Positions 17,503 through 27,109 of a stretch of DNA of 64,000 nucleotides are shown here, one piece after another. Origin of the DNA: Candidatus Saccharimonadota bacterium (GTDB taxonomy: Bacteria; Patescibacteriota; Saccharimonadia; Saccharimonadales; Saccharimonadaceae); assembly GCA_017406565.1 (NCBI GenBank), contig JAFQYG010000002.1, forward strand, positions 186,001-250,000, read 5' to 3'. Made by a program: the position numbers and the translations under genes. The first letter of the stretch is position 1. Each line of letters opens with the position of its first letter. The notes below the pieces were generated by a model. The model did not search any database. It saw only the letters and a program-made list of their open reading frames with translations, and had not been told where the DNA came from.

Positions 17503-19002
17503 ATGAAAAAAATTATGAAGGTTATTAATGATAATTGCGATTATGTTGCTCTATTTTTGCTTGATGTAGTGGGAATGATCTTAGAATTAGTTGCTGCTAG
17601 ATTAATGTCTCCTATTTTTGGTAATAGTAATTACGTCTGGACTGCTATTATTGGGATAATACTACTTGCTGGTAGTTTAGGTAACATCATTGGCGGAAAA
17701 ATTGCTTCAATTAAGCATCCGAGATATGTTCTTGGTTTAATGTTGTTATTTGCGGCCTTCTATGTAGCAATTATTCCTGTCGTAGATAAAGATTGGCTCC
17801 AATCTATCAAGGATATGAATTTTCCGACGCAATTTTCTGCCACTTTGGGTAGTATTATGTTTTTCTTAATCCCGTCGATAATTTTGAGTGTCTTTCCACC
17901 GATTTTAATGAAAGAAAAAATTGGCGCCGCTAAGGATAAAGGCAAAGAGTCCGGTAAGATTACGGCTGTTATTGCAATTGGTAGTTTAGTTGGTACTTTT
18001 ATTGGTGGGTTTTGGTTGATTCCTGCGCTCGGTACTAGAATGATTTTTGCATTGATTGCTCTAACTATCTTGTTAATATCATTTGTTGTTAAACCTTTAA
18101 CAAAAGTGGAAGATTCAAAGCGTACACCATATATAATTGTTTCAATCATCACTGTTGTAGTGGTTCTATCATCAATGATTACTGTCTGGAAAAGCAATAA
18201 AAATGAAGATATCATTAGTATTGATACAGAATATGGTCGTATAATAATCGAGTCAGAAGACGATGGCGTCCTATATTACAAACAAAGTGGGGCCTACTCT
18301 TCGGCAACCTATACTGATGAAAATCTTAAATATGAATTGGTTTTTAAGTACTTAAAAAAATATGACGATATGTTTAAGTATCGAGACGTAAAAAATGCTC
18401 TGATGATTGGTGGTGCGGCATATCAATACCCTAAGTATTATATATCCCATTACACTGATAAAAAAATGGATGTGGTAGAGATAGATCCTATGTCAACTGA
18501 GATTGCTAAGAAATATTTTTACTTAGACGATCTTTTGGCTGATTATGGTGATGACAGACTGGGATTATATAATGATGATGGTAGATTATTTATGTCGAAT
18601 TGCGATAATAAATATGATGCGATATTGAATGATGCTTTTTCTGGCTCCGTACCCGTTTCAACTATGACTACAATTGAGGCGGCTAAGATTGTTCATAAAT
18701 GCTTAAAAAACGATGGAGTATATATGTCTAACGTATTGGGGGTGGTTAGTGGTCAAAAAGGTCGTTTCTTAAGATCTGAAGCAAAAACTTTAATGAAAGT
18801 TTTTGAACATGTTTATGTTCTTCCTATCAGAAAAGTTTCTAAAGACGATGAGTATGCGAATTGGATGTTGATTGCCACTGATAGTGAAAAATATTCGCCG
18901 GATGATGCGGTTAAATTAGAGTTCTCGGATGATGATATTGTATTGACTGATGATTATAACCCTATTGATAGTATGACTTCTACTGATTATTTCGATCGAT
19001 AA
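17503..19002 (+). CDS. Membrane-fused spermidine-synthase-like protein
   Basis: A 499-aa two-part protein. An N-terminal region with about seven hydrophobic helices (residues 15-235) resembles the transporter-like half of fused MFS/spermidine synthase proteins. The cytoplasmic C-terminal half has a Rossmann methyltransferase/aminopropyltransferase fold, with ALMIGGAAYQYPK as the glycine-rich loop, DVVEIDP as the acidic cofactor strand, and a following DAILNDAF strand. Whether it makes polyamines is not shown; related proteins often lack synthase activity. The ATG follows the rmuC stop codon with no gap, and a GGTGAGGTG ribosome site lies in the rmuC end. Confidence 0.82.
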   Translation: MKKIMKVINDNCDYVALFLLDVVGMILELVAARLMSPIFGNSNYVWTAIIGIILLAGSLGNIIGGKIASIKHPRYVLGLMLLFAAFYVAIIPVVDKDWLQSIKDMNFPTQFSATLGSIMFFLIPSIILSVFPPILMKEKIGAAKDKGKESGKITAVIAIGSLVGTFIGGFWLIPALGTRMIFALIALTILLISFVVKPLTKVEDSKRTPYIIVSIITVVVVLSSMITVWKSNKNEDIISIDTEYGRIIIESEDDGVLYYKQSGAYSSATYTDENLKYELVFKYLKKYDDMFKYRDVKNALMIGGAAYQYPKYYISHYTDKKMDVVEIDPMSTEIAKKYFYLDDLLADYGDDRLGLYNDDGRLFMSNCDNKYDAILNDAFSGSVPVSTMTTIEAAKIVHKCLKNDGVYMSNVLGVVSGQKGRFLRSEAKTLMKVFEHVYVLPIRKVSKDDEYANWMLIATDSEKYSPDDAVKLEFSDDDIVLTDDYNPIDSMTSTDYFDR

Positions 19003-19026
19003 TTTTAGCATGGTATAATTATAATT

Positions 19027-19794
19027 ATGAAAATAGCTATTCTGGGTGCGGGAGCCTTTGGCACGGCTCTTGGCGGTATTTTAGCCGATAATGGGTATGA
19101 TATAGATTATTATGACCCTAAAATTGAAAAAGAAAATTTTTCTAGTGTGATAGAAGGCGCAAAATATATTCTACTTGTTTCTCCTTCAGAGGCAGTACCG
19201 CATTTATTACCACATATCCCCAAAAGTGTTCCTTTGATTATTGCAACTAAGGGTTTATTCGGCAATAAACAGTTTTCAGCGTTTAAGGATTATATGGCGG
19301 TTTCTGGGCCCGGTTTTGCTGATGATATCAAACAGGGAAAGAAGACATATTTTACCATTACAGATGAAAGACTTTTAGAATTATTTAAAGCCGATTATAT
19401 TGAATTTGATAAAACTACCGATGTAAATGGAGTTTTGATGTGTGGTGCGTTGAAGAATATTTATGCAATTCAAGCTGGATATCTTGGACTTAAACGCGAC
19501 ACTTTAGCATGGAAAGAGTATATCGTGAATGCTGCGGGCGAGATGAAAAGTATCCTAGCATTAAACAGTGCAGAAGCAAGTACGGTCGATTTATACTGTG
19601 GTATATCTGATTTGGAACTTACTTGTGGTTATCCTTCACGAAATTACGAATATGGTGATTTATTACGCCAGGATATTAATTATAAGCCACAGAAGACCGT
19701 TGAAGGTCTTTCTGCTCTAAAAAGGGTTAAAAGGGGTGATATTAATGTACCAGACGATGCGTTTATAATGAAGGATTTAATGGAGAGGTTATAA
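19027..19794 (+). CDS. gpsA: NAD(P)-dependent glycerol-3-phosphate dehydrogenase
   Basis: Reduces dihydroxyacetone phosphate to sn-glycerol 3-phosphate for phospholipid synthesis. The Rossmann motif GAGAFGTALG (7-16), ATKGL with Lys75, SGPGFADDI and the catalytic Lys143 in GALKNIYAIQAG are all present. At 255 aa it is about 70 residues shorter than typical GpsA, with shortened linkers and C-terminus, as often seen in reduced genomes. TATAAT at 19014-19019 ends seven bases before the ATG (leaderless). The helicase gene starts two bases after its stop. Confidence 0.88.
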   Translation: MKIAILGAGAFGTALGGILADNGYDIDYYDPKIEKENFSSVIEGAKYILLVSPSEAVPHLLPHIPKSVPLIIATKGLFGNKQFSAFKDYMAVSGPGFADDIKQGKKTYFTITDERLLELFKADYIEFDKTTDVNGVLMCGALKNIYAIQAGYLGLKRDTLAWKEYIVNAAGEMKSILALNSAEASTVDLYCGISDLELTCGYPSRNYEYGDLLRQDINYKPQKTVEGLSALKRVKRGDINVPDDAFIMKDLMERL

Positions 19795-19796
19795 TC

Positions 19797-22700
19797 ATGA
19801 GATTAAATCAGAAGCAAAAAGAGGCAGTTGAATACCTTGATGGACCTTTGTTGGTGCTTGCCGGTCCTGGTACTGGTAAGACGCAACTTTTGTCTGAAAA
19901 AGTAGCTTATATATTGAAAAATACTGACACAAACCCTGAGAATATTCTCTGTATGACATTCACTGAATCTGGCGCTTCGAATATGCGTGAACGTTTGAAA
20001 ACCATAGTTGGTAAAGATGGGACCAAAGTTAATATTAATACTTACCATGCTTTTGGCTCTGATATTTTAGCACAATATAAGAATTATTCTGATGAATATG
20101 ATCGGAAGTTAGATAATGCGATTGATGAGGTTACTCAGTATAAAATAGTCAAAGATATTCAGGATAATCTGCATGGTCGTGATATTTTACGCGGAGATAA
20201 TGTTAAAGATATCATTGCGGTAATTTCTGCCGCTAAATCTGCAGGTTTAAGTGCCGAAGATTTGAAAACTATTGCTGAGACAAATATTGCTGATTCAGAG
20301 GCTTTATCTAAAGCTATTTCACCTTTACTTAAAAATATTGTGCCACGCGCCTACAAAGAATCATATGAGAATGCTTATCTCCCTATTTATGAGATCCTTA
20401 AAGACTATACTACTGCGGATACGATTGTAAGGAATGTTGAGCGCTCCATCGGCGGTATGGCGAGAGACTTGAAGGATGCGATAGTCGTTGCTGAACAAGA
20501 ACAAAAGATCAAACCGCTTTCTGGTTGGAAGGATACGTATTTCGAGAAGGACAATAAGAATAACTATAGATTGCGCGACAGAATTGCTAATAAAAAGTTA
20601 CTGTCTATGTCGCACGTAATGGCCGAGTACGATAAAAAGCTACACGATGAAGGACTGTTTGATTTTGATGATATGATTCAAGAAGCTCTAAAAATCCTTA
20701 AAAAAGATGCGGGGTTTAAGGCGACATTGATGGAGAGATTCCAGGTAATAATGCTGGATGAGTTTCAGGATACTAACCCTTCTCAATTTGCTATCATCAA
20801 GGAGCTTTCTGATTATGAAAAACCATTAGTAATGGCAGTAGGCGATGATGATCAGGCTATTTATGAATTTCAAGGAGCGTTATCTACTAATTTAGTTGAT
20901 TTTCAAAAGCATTATCATGCCCATGTGATTCCTTTGATTGATAATTATAGGAGCACGCAAGAAATTTTGGATTTTTCGAGAAAAATTATCAATCAAGCAC
21001 CAGATAGGTTTGCTGATAAAGAATTGATTGCTCATAAAGAACTCCCTGCATCATCACAAATATCGAGACATGAATTTTTGTCTTCTGATATGGAATATGC
21101 ATTCGTAGCTAAACAGATTTCCGACTTGATTAAAAATGGTGTGTCTCAAAATGAAATTGCAATCATTTCCTATAAAACGAAGTACTTCTTACCACTTCTC
21201 CCTTATTTAAAGGAATATCCTGAAATAAAGATTGCGTACGAGAAAAAAGATAATTTATTAGAAGACGAAAAAATCCATGAACTACTTACTTTAGCTAGGT
21301 ATGTTGATGAGTTAGCTAATGATAAAAGACCGACTACTTCTATTTTGGAAATACTTTCTTATCCATTTTTCGAATTGCCCGCTATTGATGTAGTGAGACT
21401 TGTTTCTCAGGCTAGATATGAGAAAAAAGCCATCTATGACGTGATAGCAAGCTCTGATAATCCTGCGATTCATAATGTTGCAGAATTAATTGCGAATCTC
21501 GTTACTAAGGCATTGAACGAACCATTAGAGATATTCTTGGATTATTTGATAGGTGTTGCTGGTTTTGATAATTTACGCTCACCTTTCCTTGAATACTATA
21601 CTACTAAAGATGAATATACAGCTTTTTCGTTGTATGAGAAGATTGCTTCTCTCAGAGGCAAGTTGAAGAAACATTTTGGTGATAAATCACTTAAATTATC
21701 TGATTTGATTCAGATGTTGGACGATTATGAACAGGCTGACATGCCAATTAATATGAATTCACCTTATCGTGATGCTGATGAAGCGGTTTCGATTCTATCT
21801 GCGCATAAGGCTAAGGGATTGGAATTTTCGCATGTATTTATTATTTCAGCAGATCATATGGCTTGGGGTAAGGGTAAGGGTAACAATAACTTACTTAGTT
21901 TGCCAAAGAATTTGATGCAAATTAGGCATACTGGTACAACTGATGGGGAAAAATTACGGATTTTATATGTAGCATTAACGAGAGCTAAAGATTCTATCAC
22001 TGTTACGAATTCTCTTCATGATTTCAATGGGAAAAGTCCAGAAAGATTAGAATATTTTGAAGAGTATGTAGAAGGAGATGAAGTGTTTTCTCCTCTAATA
22101 CCGTCAGCTAAAGTCGTTACACATTATGAAGCAAGCGCGCAAGTTTGTTCCGAAAACAATCTTAAATATTGGCTGATGCCATACGTTAAGGCTACACCAG
22201 ATATGCGTGCTATTTATAAAGAACGGGTCTCAAAATGGAAGATGTCAGCTTCGGCTCTTACTTCGTTTATAGATATCGTTTATGCAGGTCCCGAAGCATT
22301 TTTCAGGTCATATATATTGCAAGCTCCACGAGAGCCTGAGACAGAGGCTCTGGCTTTTGGTGATTTAATCCATAAAACCTTCGAGAAAGTAACGAATGCG
22401 GGGTTGTCAAACGAAAAAGCGGTTGAGTATTTCCTTGAAGAATTAAATAAAAAAGAACTACCAACCGATGTTTTACAGAAAATCCGCGAACGTGGTGTCG
22501 ATGATTTACTGGTTTCGCTTAGCAGTTTTGGTGATGTTTTGCGGCAAGGTAAAGCTGAAGTTGATCTTGGCCCAGAAAAACTCACCATTGACGGCGTACC
22601 AGTGACAGGGAAGATTGATCATATTCTAGTTGATGAAAAGAATAAAACTATCGAGATATTTGATTTTAAAACTGGCGGATACCATAAAGAAAAATGGCAA

Positions 22701-23033
22701 TCCCATGCGACACTCTATAAATATATGTTGCAACTGGAGTTCTATAAATTATTGCTAAATAATTCACCAACTTACAAAAAATATAAGGTTGAAAAAGCGC
22801 ATATTCTATTTGTGGTGCCTGATCGCGATGGAGAAGTGTATGATAAGATTTATGAATATAATGAAAAAGATGAGTCTGAAATTCGTACTTTGATCAAAGC
22901 CGTATATGATTCTGTGGTCTCTTTGGAATTCCTTGATGATCCCGAAATATTTGTTTCTGCTGATAATTCTTTAGGCATTAAAGATATTAAGAATTTTATC
23001 GCACTCTTGCTTGCAAAAAATACTGAAAAATAG
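19797..23033 (+). CDS. UvrD/AddA-type superfamily 1 helicase fused to PD-(D/E)XK nuclease
   Basis: A 1078-aa ATP-dependent 3'-5' helicase for DNA repair or recombination. Helicase motifs seen are AGPGTGKTQ (Walker A, 22-30), TFTESGASNMRERL (Ia), DEFQDTNPSQ (about 321), VGDDDQAIYEFQGA (III), HKAKGLEFSHVFI (V) and YVALTRAKD (VI). The C-terminal 230 residues form a RecB/AddB-like nuclease with GDLIHKTFE and IEIFDFKTGG (Asp and Lys at about 954-957). This suits a one-protein replacement for AddAB/RecBCD; no partner subunit is visible. A purine-rich GGAGAGG lies in the gpsA end. The TATAAT one base before the ATG is too close to be its promoter. Confidence 0.9.
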   Translation: MRLNQKQKEAVEYLDGPLLVLAGPGTGKTQLLSEKVAYILKNTDTNPENILCMTFTESGASNMRERLKTIVGKDGTKVNINTYHAFGSDILAQYKNYSDEYDRKLDNAIDEVTQYKIVKDIQDNLHGRDILRGDNVKDIIAVISAAKSAGLSAEDLKTIAETNIADSEALSKAISPLLKNIVPRAYKESYENAYLPIYEILKDYTTADTIVRNVERSIGGMARDLKDAIVVAEQEQKIKPLSGWKDTYFEKDNKNNYRLRDRIANKKLLSMSHVMAEYDKKLHDEGLFDFDDMIQEALKILKKDAGFKATLMERFQVIMLDEFQDTNPSQFAIIKELSDYEKPLVMAVGDDDQAIYEFQGALSTNLVDFQKHYHAHVIPLIDNYRSTQEILDFSRKIINQAPDRFADKELIAHKELPASSQISRHEFLSSDMEYAFVAKQISDLIKNGVSQNEIAIISYKTKYFLPLLPYLKEYPEIKIAYEKKDNLLEDEKIHELLTLARYVDELANDKRPTTSILEILSYPFFELPAIDVVRLVSQARYEKKAIYDVIASSDNPAIHNVAELIANLVTKALNEPLEIFLDYLIGVAGFDNLRSPFLEYYTTKDEYTAFSLYEKIASLRGKLKKHFGDKSLKLSDLIQMLDDYEQADMPINMNSPYRDADEAVSILSAHKAKGLEFSHVFIISADHMAWGKGKGNNNLLSLPKNLMQIRHTGTTDGEKLRILYVALTRAKDSITVTNSLHDFNGKSPERLEYFEEYVEGDEVFSPLIPSAKVVTHYEASAQVCSENNLKYWLMPYVKATPDMRAIYKERVSKWKMSASALTSFIDIVYAGPEAFFRSYILQAPREPETEALAFGDLIHKTFEKVTNAGLSNEKAVEYFLEELNKKELPTDVLQKIRERGVDDLLVSLSSFGDVLRQGKAEVDLGPEKLTIDGVPVTGKIDHILVDEKNKTIEIFDFKTGGYHKEKWQSHATLYKYMLQLEFYKLLLNNSPTYKKYKVEKAHILFVVPDRDGEVYDKIYEYNEKDESEIRTLIKAVYDSVVSLEFLDDPEIFVSADNSLGIKDIKNFIALLLAKNTEK

Positions 23034-23094
23034 TATTTTAATGAAGTAAGTTATAGCAATACTACAACTAGAACCTTAGAAAGGGGGTGGTTGA

Positions 23095-23217
23095 ATGGCG
23101 GTAAGAGAAATATGGATGAAAAGAATCCATAGTATCACATGGAGCTGCCCACGTTGTGGCAGACCTTTTACGACTGAAATAGCTCGTAATTTACATTATC
23201 TTTCATGTGGTTCATAA
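23095..23217 (+). CDS. 40-aa zinc-finger-like small protein
   Basis: A short basic protein with CPRCGRPF and a later HYLSCG, giving a possible CxxC...HxxxC zinc-binding set. The product is unrecognised. It has a very strong G-rich ribosome site (AAGGGGGTGG) seven bases before the ATG, the main reason to believe it is translated. It lies alone between the helicase gene and rpmG and could be a small nucleic-acid-binding protein. Confidence 0.6.
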   Translation: MAVREIWMKRIHSITWSCPRCGRPFTTEIARNLHYLSCGS

Positions 23218-23300
23218 AAAACAATTTAACCCCTATCTCAACCTATGGCAAGGCTTAGTCCTTGCCATTTGTTTATCTCTGTGATATAATAATAGGAATT

Positions 23301-23510
23301 ATGGCAAAGAAGAATAATACTAAAAGAAAGCTTGTTGGACTCGTTTCGGAAGAGTCTGGTGTTCGTGCTTACTATACTAAGAAAAACACTATGAACACTC
23401 CAGATAAACTTTCACTTCGAAAGTATGATCCAGTGCTTCGTAAGCATGTAGTTTTCACTGAGACCAAGAAAAACTTAGGTCGAAACGAAGTCAAAGAGAA
23501 GAAGCGTTAA
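23301..23510 (+). CDS. rpmG: Ribosomal protein L33
   Basis: A 69-aa large-subunit ribosomal protein. The family pattern is clear: [34 protein letters not shown]. The Cys pairs of zinc-binding L33 are absent, so this is the Cys-free form. TATAAT at 23285-23290 ends ten bases before ATG, leaving essentially no leader; an upstream in-frame ATG at 23262 would precede the promoter and is rejected. Confidence 0.93.
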   Translation: MAKKNNTKRKLVGLVSEESGVRAYYTKKNTMNTPDKLSLRKYDPVLRKHVVFTETKKNLGRNEVKEKKR

Positions 23511-23511
23511 A

Positions 23512-23539
23512 ATAATCCCTCTCAAGGGGATTATTTTTT
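23512..23539. terminator. Terminator between rpmG and the GH57 gene
   Basis: AATAATCCC and GGGGATTATT form a stem followed by TTTTTT. The arms contain the last codons of the convergent GH57 gene, and A-runs on the other side suggest it works in both directions. Confidence 0.8.
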
Positions 23540-24724
23540 CATGCGATATTCTATATCTCGCAGTACATTCATAAAATACATAAATGATTCGTATGGAGAA
23601 GCATAGGCTGAGAAGTAGGCATGTACGTCGCCATCATTCCAGTACTTAGTACACATAGAATAAGGATGATCTGATGTAGTGAGGTAGCGCCAATCGGCAA
23701 TTAACTGCCCATCATTGGTCGCCAAGATGTCACTTCTGAGATTATATAGTTCTTGCATGGCAGAAACTTGCATTTTATTGGATAGCCAGGCGGATAAATC
23801 ACGTTCGGTGTCAGCCCAAGTTACAGTATCTGGCATTGAGATTTCATCAGCTGGCTCTTCTAAATCACAGGCTTCAGAAACAGTCACAAATCTATTTTCA
23901 TATTCTGAAAGCCAGATTGAAATTAAGCTATCCATAAAGTTGAATATGCCGGTATCTTCCCACTGGTGTTCACCGAAAGTTTCGAAATCCATAAATAGAT
24001 TAACTAAATTGCCGCGTAGACAATCCATATTCAGCCAGTTGATGTATTTTGGCACAGTAAGTGGCCACTCACTCCAAGCACGATTAGAGAAACGGAAAGC
24101 AATATCATCAGATAATCTATAGTTTTTTAATAGTAGCTTAATGTTTTGTGTGCCTGCGGGGCGATAAACATAATTTGGGCTACGCCAACCTAAGATTTTG
24201 TCCCAGCCCTCTGCTAAGATCCCTTTGTAGCCCTTTTCATCTGCCCATTTTGCTAAGCTATCGTTATATGCAAGCTCAGTATTACGAAAAACTTGAGGTT
24301 TGACACCGAATAATCTTTCGATTAACTGAGAGTGCATTAATACTTGATCATTGAATTCATCAAGATTGTAGAAATAGGCTAGTGAATGGTAATATGTTTC
24401 ACCGACGATTTCGGCTTGGCCGCGTTCGACCATTCGTCTAATTTGATCAATTAATTCAGGCGCCCATTTCTGTGCTTGTTCTAACCATGTGCCGGTAATA
24501 GAGAAGGACACTTTGAAGTCAGGATGAGATTGCATATTTCTTTCCAGTAGACTAAGCATAGGGCGGTAGCTTTTGTTGGCTACTTTTTTGAAGATACGCT
24601 CATTGGATTGACGGCTGTCATAATGGTCATAATAATAATTTGAATCATTTGCAACATCAAAAATGGAATATTCGCGATAGCGAATTGGCTGATGGATATG
24701 CAAATAGAGACAAATTGCGCGCAC
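23531..24724 (-). CDS. Glycoside hydrolase family 57 (alpha-amylase-like)
   Basis: A 397-aa GH57 enzyme, probably cleaving alpha-1,4-glucans such as glycogen or starch. The N-terminal ICLYLHIHQPIRYREY contains the conserved HQP. Further conserved strands include SFSITGTWLEQ, AEIVGETYYHSLAYF (GETYYHS block), FRNTELAYND and FMDFETFGEHQW, which carries the acidic catalytic region. No signal peptide is seen, so it should act in the cytoplasm. It starts one base after the GT4 stop, forming a two-gene operon for making and breaking a glucan. Confidence 0.88.
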   Translation of the reverse strand: MRAICLYLHIHQPIRYREYSIFDVANDSNYYYDHYDSRQSNERIFKKVANKSYRPMLSLLERNMQSHPDFKVSFSITGTWLEQAQKWAPELIDQIRRMVERGQAEIVGETYYHSLAYFYNLDEFNDQVLMHSQLIERLFGVKPQVFRNTELAYNDSLAKWADEKGYKGILAEGWDKILGWRSPNYVYRPAGTQNIKLLLKNYRLSDDIAFRFSNRAWSEWPLTVPKYINWLNMDCLRGNLVNLFMDFETFGEHQWEDTGIFNFMDSLISIWLSEYENRFVTVSEACDLEEPADEISMPDTVTWADTERDLSAWLSNKMQVSAMQELYNLRSDILATNDGQLIADWRYLTTSDHPYSMCTKYWNDGDVHAYFSAYASPYESFMYFMNVLRDIEYRMKK

Positions 24725-24725
24725 G

Positions 24726-25952
24726 TTATCTATTCCTCTTATGTTTTATGATTCTATTATAAATCTTCATACATTTTTTTGCAACTTGATTCCATGAGAT
24801 TTTTCTATATTCGTTTTGCACATTTTCCTGGAGTGATTCTTTTAGGGCAGGATTATTTGCAACTGCTAATATTTCGTCAGCGAGCTTTTGTTTATCCCAA
24901 AAATCATATTTTAACGCAGACCAAATAATTTCTGACACACCAGATTGGTTTGTAAGAATTAACACGTCTCCATGGTGGGCGGCTTCGAGTGCAGTGAGGC
25001 CAAATGGCTCTGAAACCGAACTCATGACAAAAATATCTGCAAGTGTATAAATATCGCGCAATCTTTTGCCGCGGATAAACCCCGTGAAGATGACGTTTTT
25101 TGCTATACCAAGTTCGGCGGCTAAGCTAATTAATTCATTTCGTTCTTCGCCATCTCCAGCGAAGATAAATATTAGTTTCGGATTCTTGGAAATCGCTAAG
25201 GCTGCGGCACGCATAAGATTTGGCAAGCCTTTTTGGATAGTAAATCGACCGACTGTAGAGACAATGGTGTGACCGGATTGTTTGAGGCTTTCTACATAGC
25301 GATAAGTTTTTTCGTCAAAATGATATTCTTTTTTGTCGTAGTTTTCATCAAGCGAGTTGTATACAACATCAATTTTGGATAGTGGAATACGATATTTATC
25401 GTGGATGATTCGCTTAGTAGCTTCGGAGACTGCGATGATGCGATCAGCCATCATTAAGCCTTCATATTCGATTTCGTGGATTAACGGATTGCCAGTATGC
25501 ATGCCAGCACGATCAAATTCTGTAGCGTGAACATGAGCGACGAGCGGTATATTATAATCTTTTTTGGCGATCACGCCTGCTTCGTATGTAAGCCAGTCAT
25601 GTGCATGAACCGCATCTGGATGATGATGTTTTAAATAATCTTTAATATATTTACAATATTCCTTTTGCACTTCGCGCATTGATATTAGAGTTTTTTTGTC
25701 GACAGTTGGAATTATTTCTTCAAATATCTGCAATGATGCATATGAGCCGCCACCATAACGAAAAATTGGATCTAAATGCGTAGCTGGTAATACCTTCATG
25801 AAATCGATATCAGGATGTTCAGCTTCGTAGGGAACCACAAACTCGATATTGACGCCTTGGCGTGCTAAGGCTTTTGCCATATTAAAACAAGCGACACCAA
25901 GACCTCCGCTGTTGTGCGGTGGAAGTTCCCAACCTAACATAAGTATTTTCAT
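24726..25952 (-). CDS. GT4-family glycosyltransferase (glycogen/starch synthase-like)
   Basis: A 408-aa GT-B fold glycosyltransferase. The N-terminal MKILMLGWELPPHNSGGLGVACFNMAKAL matches the GGL.V loop of nucleotide-sugar-dependent GT4/GT5 enzymes. The C-terminal domain has VGRFTIQKGLPNLMRA, FAGDGEE and the donor-site EPFGLTALEAAHHG (ExxxxxxxE motif). It probably builds an alpha-glucan that the downstream GH57 enzyme trims. A TAAAAT box (25965-25960 on this strand) ends seven bases before the ATG, so the operon mRNA should be leaderless. Confidence 0.87.
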   Translation of the reverse strand: MKILMLGWELPPHNSGGLGVACFNMAKALARQGVNIEFVVPYEAEHPDIDFMKVLPATHLDPIFRYGGGSYASLQIFEEIIPTVDKKTLISMREVQKEYCKYIKDYLKHHHPDAVHAHDWLTYEAGVIAKKDYNIPLVAHVHATEFDRAGMHTGNPLIHEIEYEGLMMADRIIAVSEATKRIIHDKYRIPLSKIDVVYNSLDENYDKKEYHFDEKTYRYVESLKQSGHTIVSTVGRFTIQKGLPNLMRAAALAISKNPKLIFIFAGDGEERNELISLAAELGIAKNVIFTGFIRGKRLRDIYTLADIFVMSSVSEPFGLTALEAAHHGDVLILTNQSGVSEIIWSALKYDFWDKQKLADEILAVANNPALKESLQENVQNEYRKISWNQVAKKCMKIYNRIIKHKRNR

Positions 25953-26022
25953 CCATTCTATTTTAGCATAAATATTATATTTTGTGCAAGAAATATGATA
26001 AAATTATTTAAGAACTTTATGT

Positions 26023-26098
26023 AGGGGTATAGCTCAGTTGGTAGAGCACTGGTCTCCAAAACCAGGTGTCGGGGGTTCAAGTCCCTCTGCCCCTGCCA
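26023..26098 (+). tRNA. tRNA-Trp (CCA)
   Basis: The acceptor AGGGGTA pairs with TGCCCCT. The anticodon stem CTGGT/ACCAG carries the loop CTCCAAA (anticodon CCA). The 3' CCA is encoded. Confidence 0.95.
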
Positions 26099-26107
26099 TA
26101 TATAATC

Positions 26108-26133
26108 AACTCCAATTTATGATGGAGTTTTTT
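26108..26133 (+). terminator. Terminator after tRNA-Trp
   Basis: AACTCCA and TGGAGTT form a 7-bp stem across an 8-nt loop, followed by a T-run. Confidence 0.75.
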
Positions 26134-26164
26134 GTTTACAAATTGCATATGTTATAATGAATTT

Positions 26165-27085
26165 ATGGATTTTAGTGCTGTTGAGAATTCGCGTATAGCT
26201 TACGCAAAAAAGCTTAAGAAGACAATTATTATTTGTGCAGTTATATTTATTGCACTGGCGATCTCAGGCATATCTTTTTTTGGACCTGAAGGCGTATTTA
26301 GTGTAATATTTATGGTGTCTTTTGCAATTGTTTTTGTGTATACTTTTGTAAGCGCTCTTTTTTATAAAACTGAACATAATAACTATCGAAAAGCATATAA
26401 ATCTTACTTCGTAGAACAAAACATGAAGAAACTATTCGATAATTTGTCCTACAACCACAATCTCGGAATTAGTCAAAGTGTACTTGATTCTACTGGTATG
26501 ATTAATACTGGTGATTTGTACTCTTCGAATGATTACACTACGGGAGAATACCACGAAGTCGATTTTGCTCAAGCTGATGTCACTATAAAAGAGGAACACA
26601 CCGATTCGGATGGTGACACTTATTATGTGACCATTTTTAGAGGGCGCTGGATGACTTTTGAATTTCCTAAGAAATTTGCATACCGAATTGAAGTAGTTCA
26701 AAAAGGCTTTCCGGCTAAAAGAGTTCCAAAGACGGGCACGAATGGTCGTAAATTTGAAAAACAAACTATTGAGTCGTCTACATTCCACAAACAATTTAAG
26801 ATTTATGCTGAAGATGGTTTTGAAACATTTTATGTCTTAGATCCTGCTTTAATTGATCATATAGAAACTTTAAGTAATAATTGCACTGGCAAACTATTAC
26901 TTTGTTTTGTTGATAATAAACTCCATGTTGGCTTGCATGATAATAAGGATTCATTTGAGCCACCTTCTCCGTTTAAAAAAATTGACGAGAATAAAGAAAA
27001 CGATAAAGTGAATCGTGAATTGAAAACAATTACTGATTTTGTTGATTATCTAAAATTAGATAAGAATATCTTTACTAATAATTAA
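26165..27085 (+). CDS. DUF3137-like membrane protein
   Basis: A 306-aa protein with two hydrophobic helices near the N-terminus (about 21-42 and 46-68) and a large cytoplasmic domain. It includes a conserved-looking segment in which an acidic YHEVDFAQADV is followed by FRGRWMTFEFPK. This arrangement matches DUF3137 proteins, whose function is unknown. ATG 26165 is preferred: TATAAT at 26153-26158 ends six bases before it. An upstream in-frame ATG at 26132 falls within the tRNA-Trp terminator. Confidence 0.7.
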   Translation: MDFSAVENSRIAYAKKLKKTIIICAVIFIALAISGISFFGPEGVFSVIFMVSFAIVFVYTFVSALFYKTEHNNYRKAYKSYFVEQNMKKLFDNLSYNHNLGISQSVLDSTGMINTGDLYSSNDYTTGEYHEVDFAQADVTIKEEHTDSDGDTYYVTIFRGRWMTFEFPKKFAYRIEVVQKGFPAKRVPKTGTNGRKFEKQTIESSTFHKQFKIYAEDGFETFYVLDPALIDHIETLSNNCTGKLLLCFVDNKLHVGLHDNKDSFEPPSPFKKIDENKENDKVNRELKTITDFVDYLKLDKNIFTNN

Positions 27086-27109
27086 AATATATGTTACAAT
27101 TAAGTTATT

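Noticed and set aside
19790-19796. TATAAT just before the helicase start
   Set aside because: Only one base separates it from ATG 19797, too close for a transcription start; the gene has a ribosome site and follows gpsA directly.
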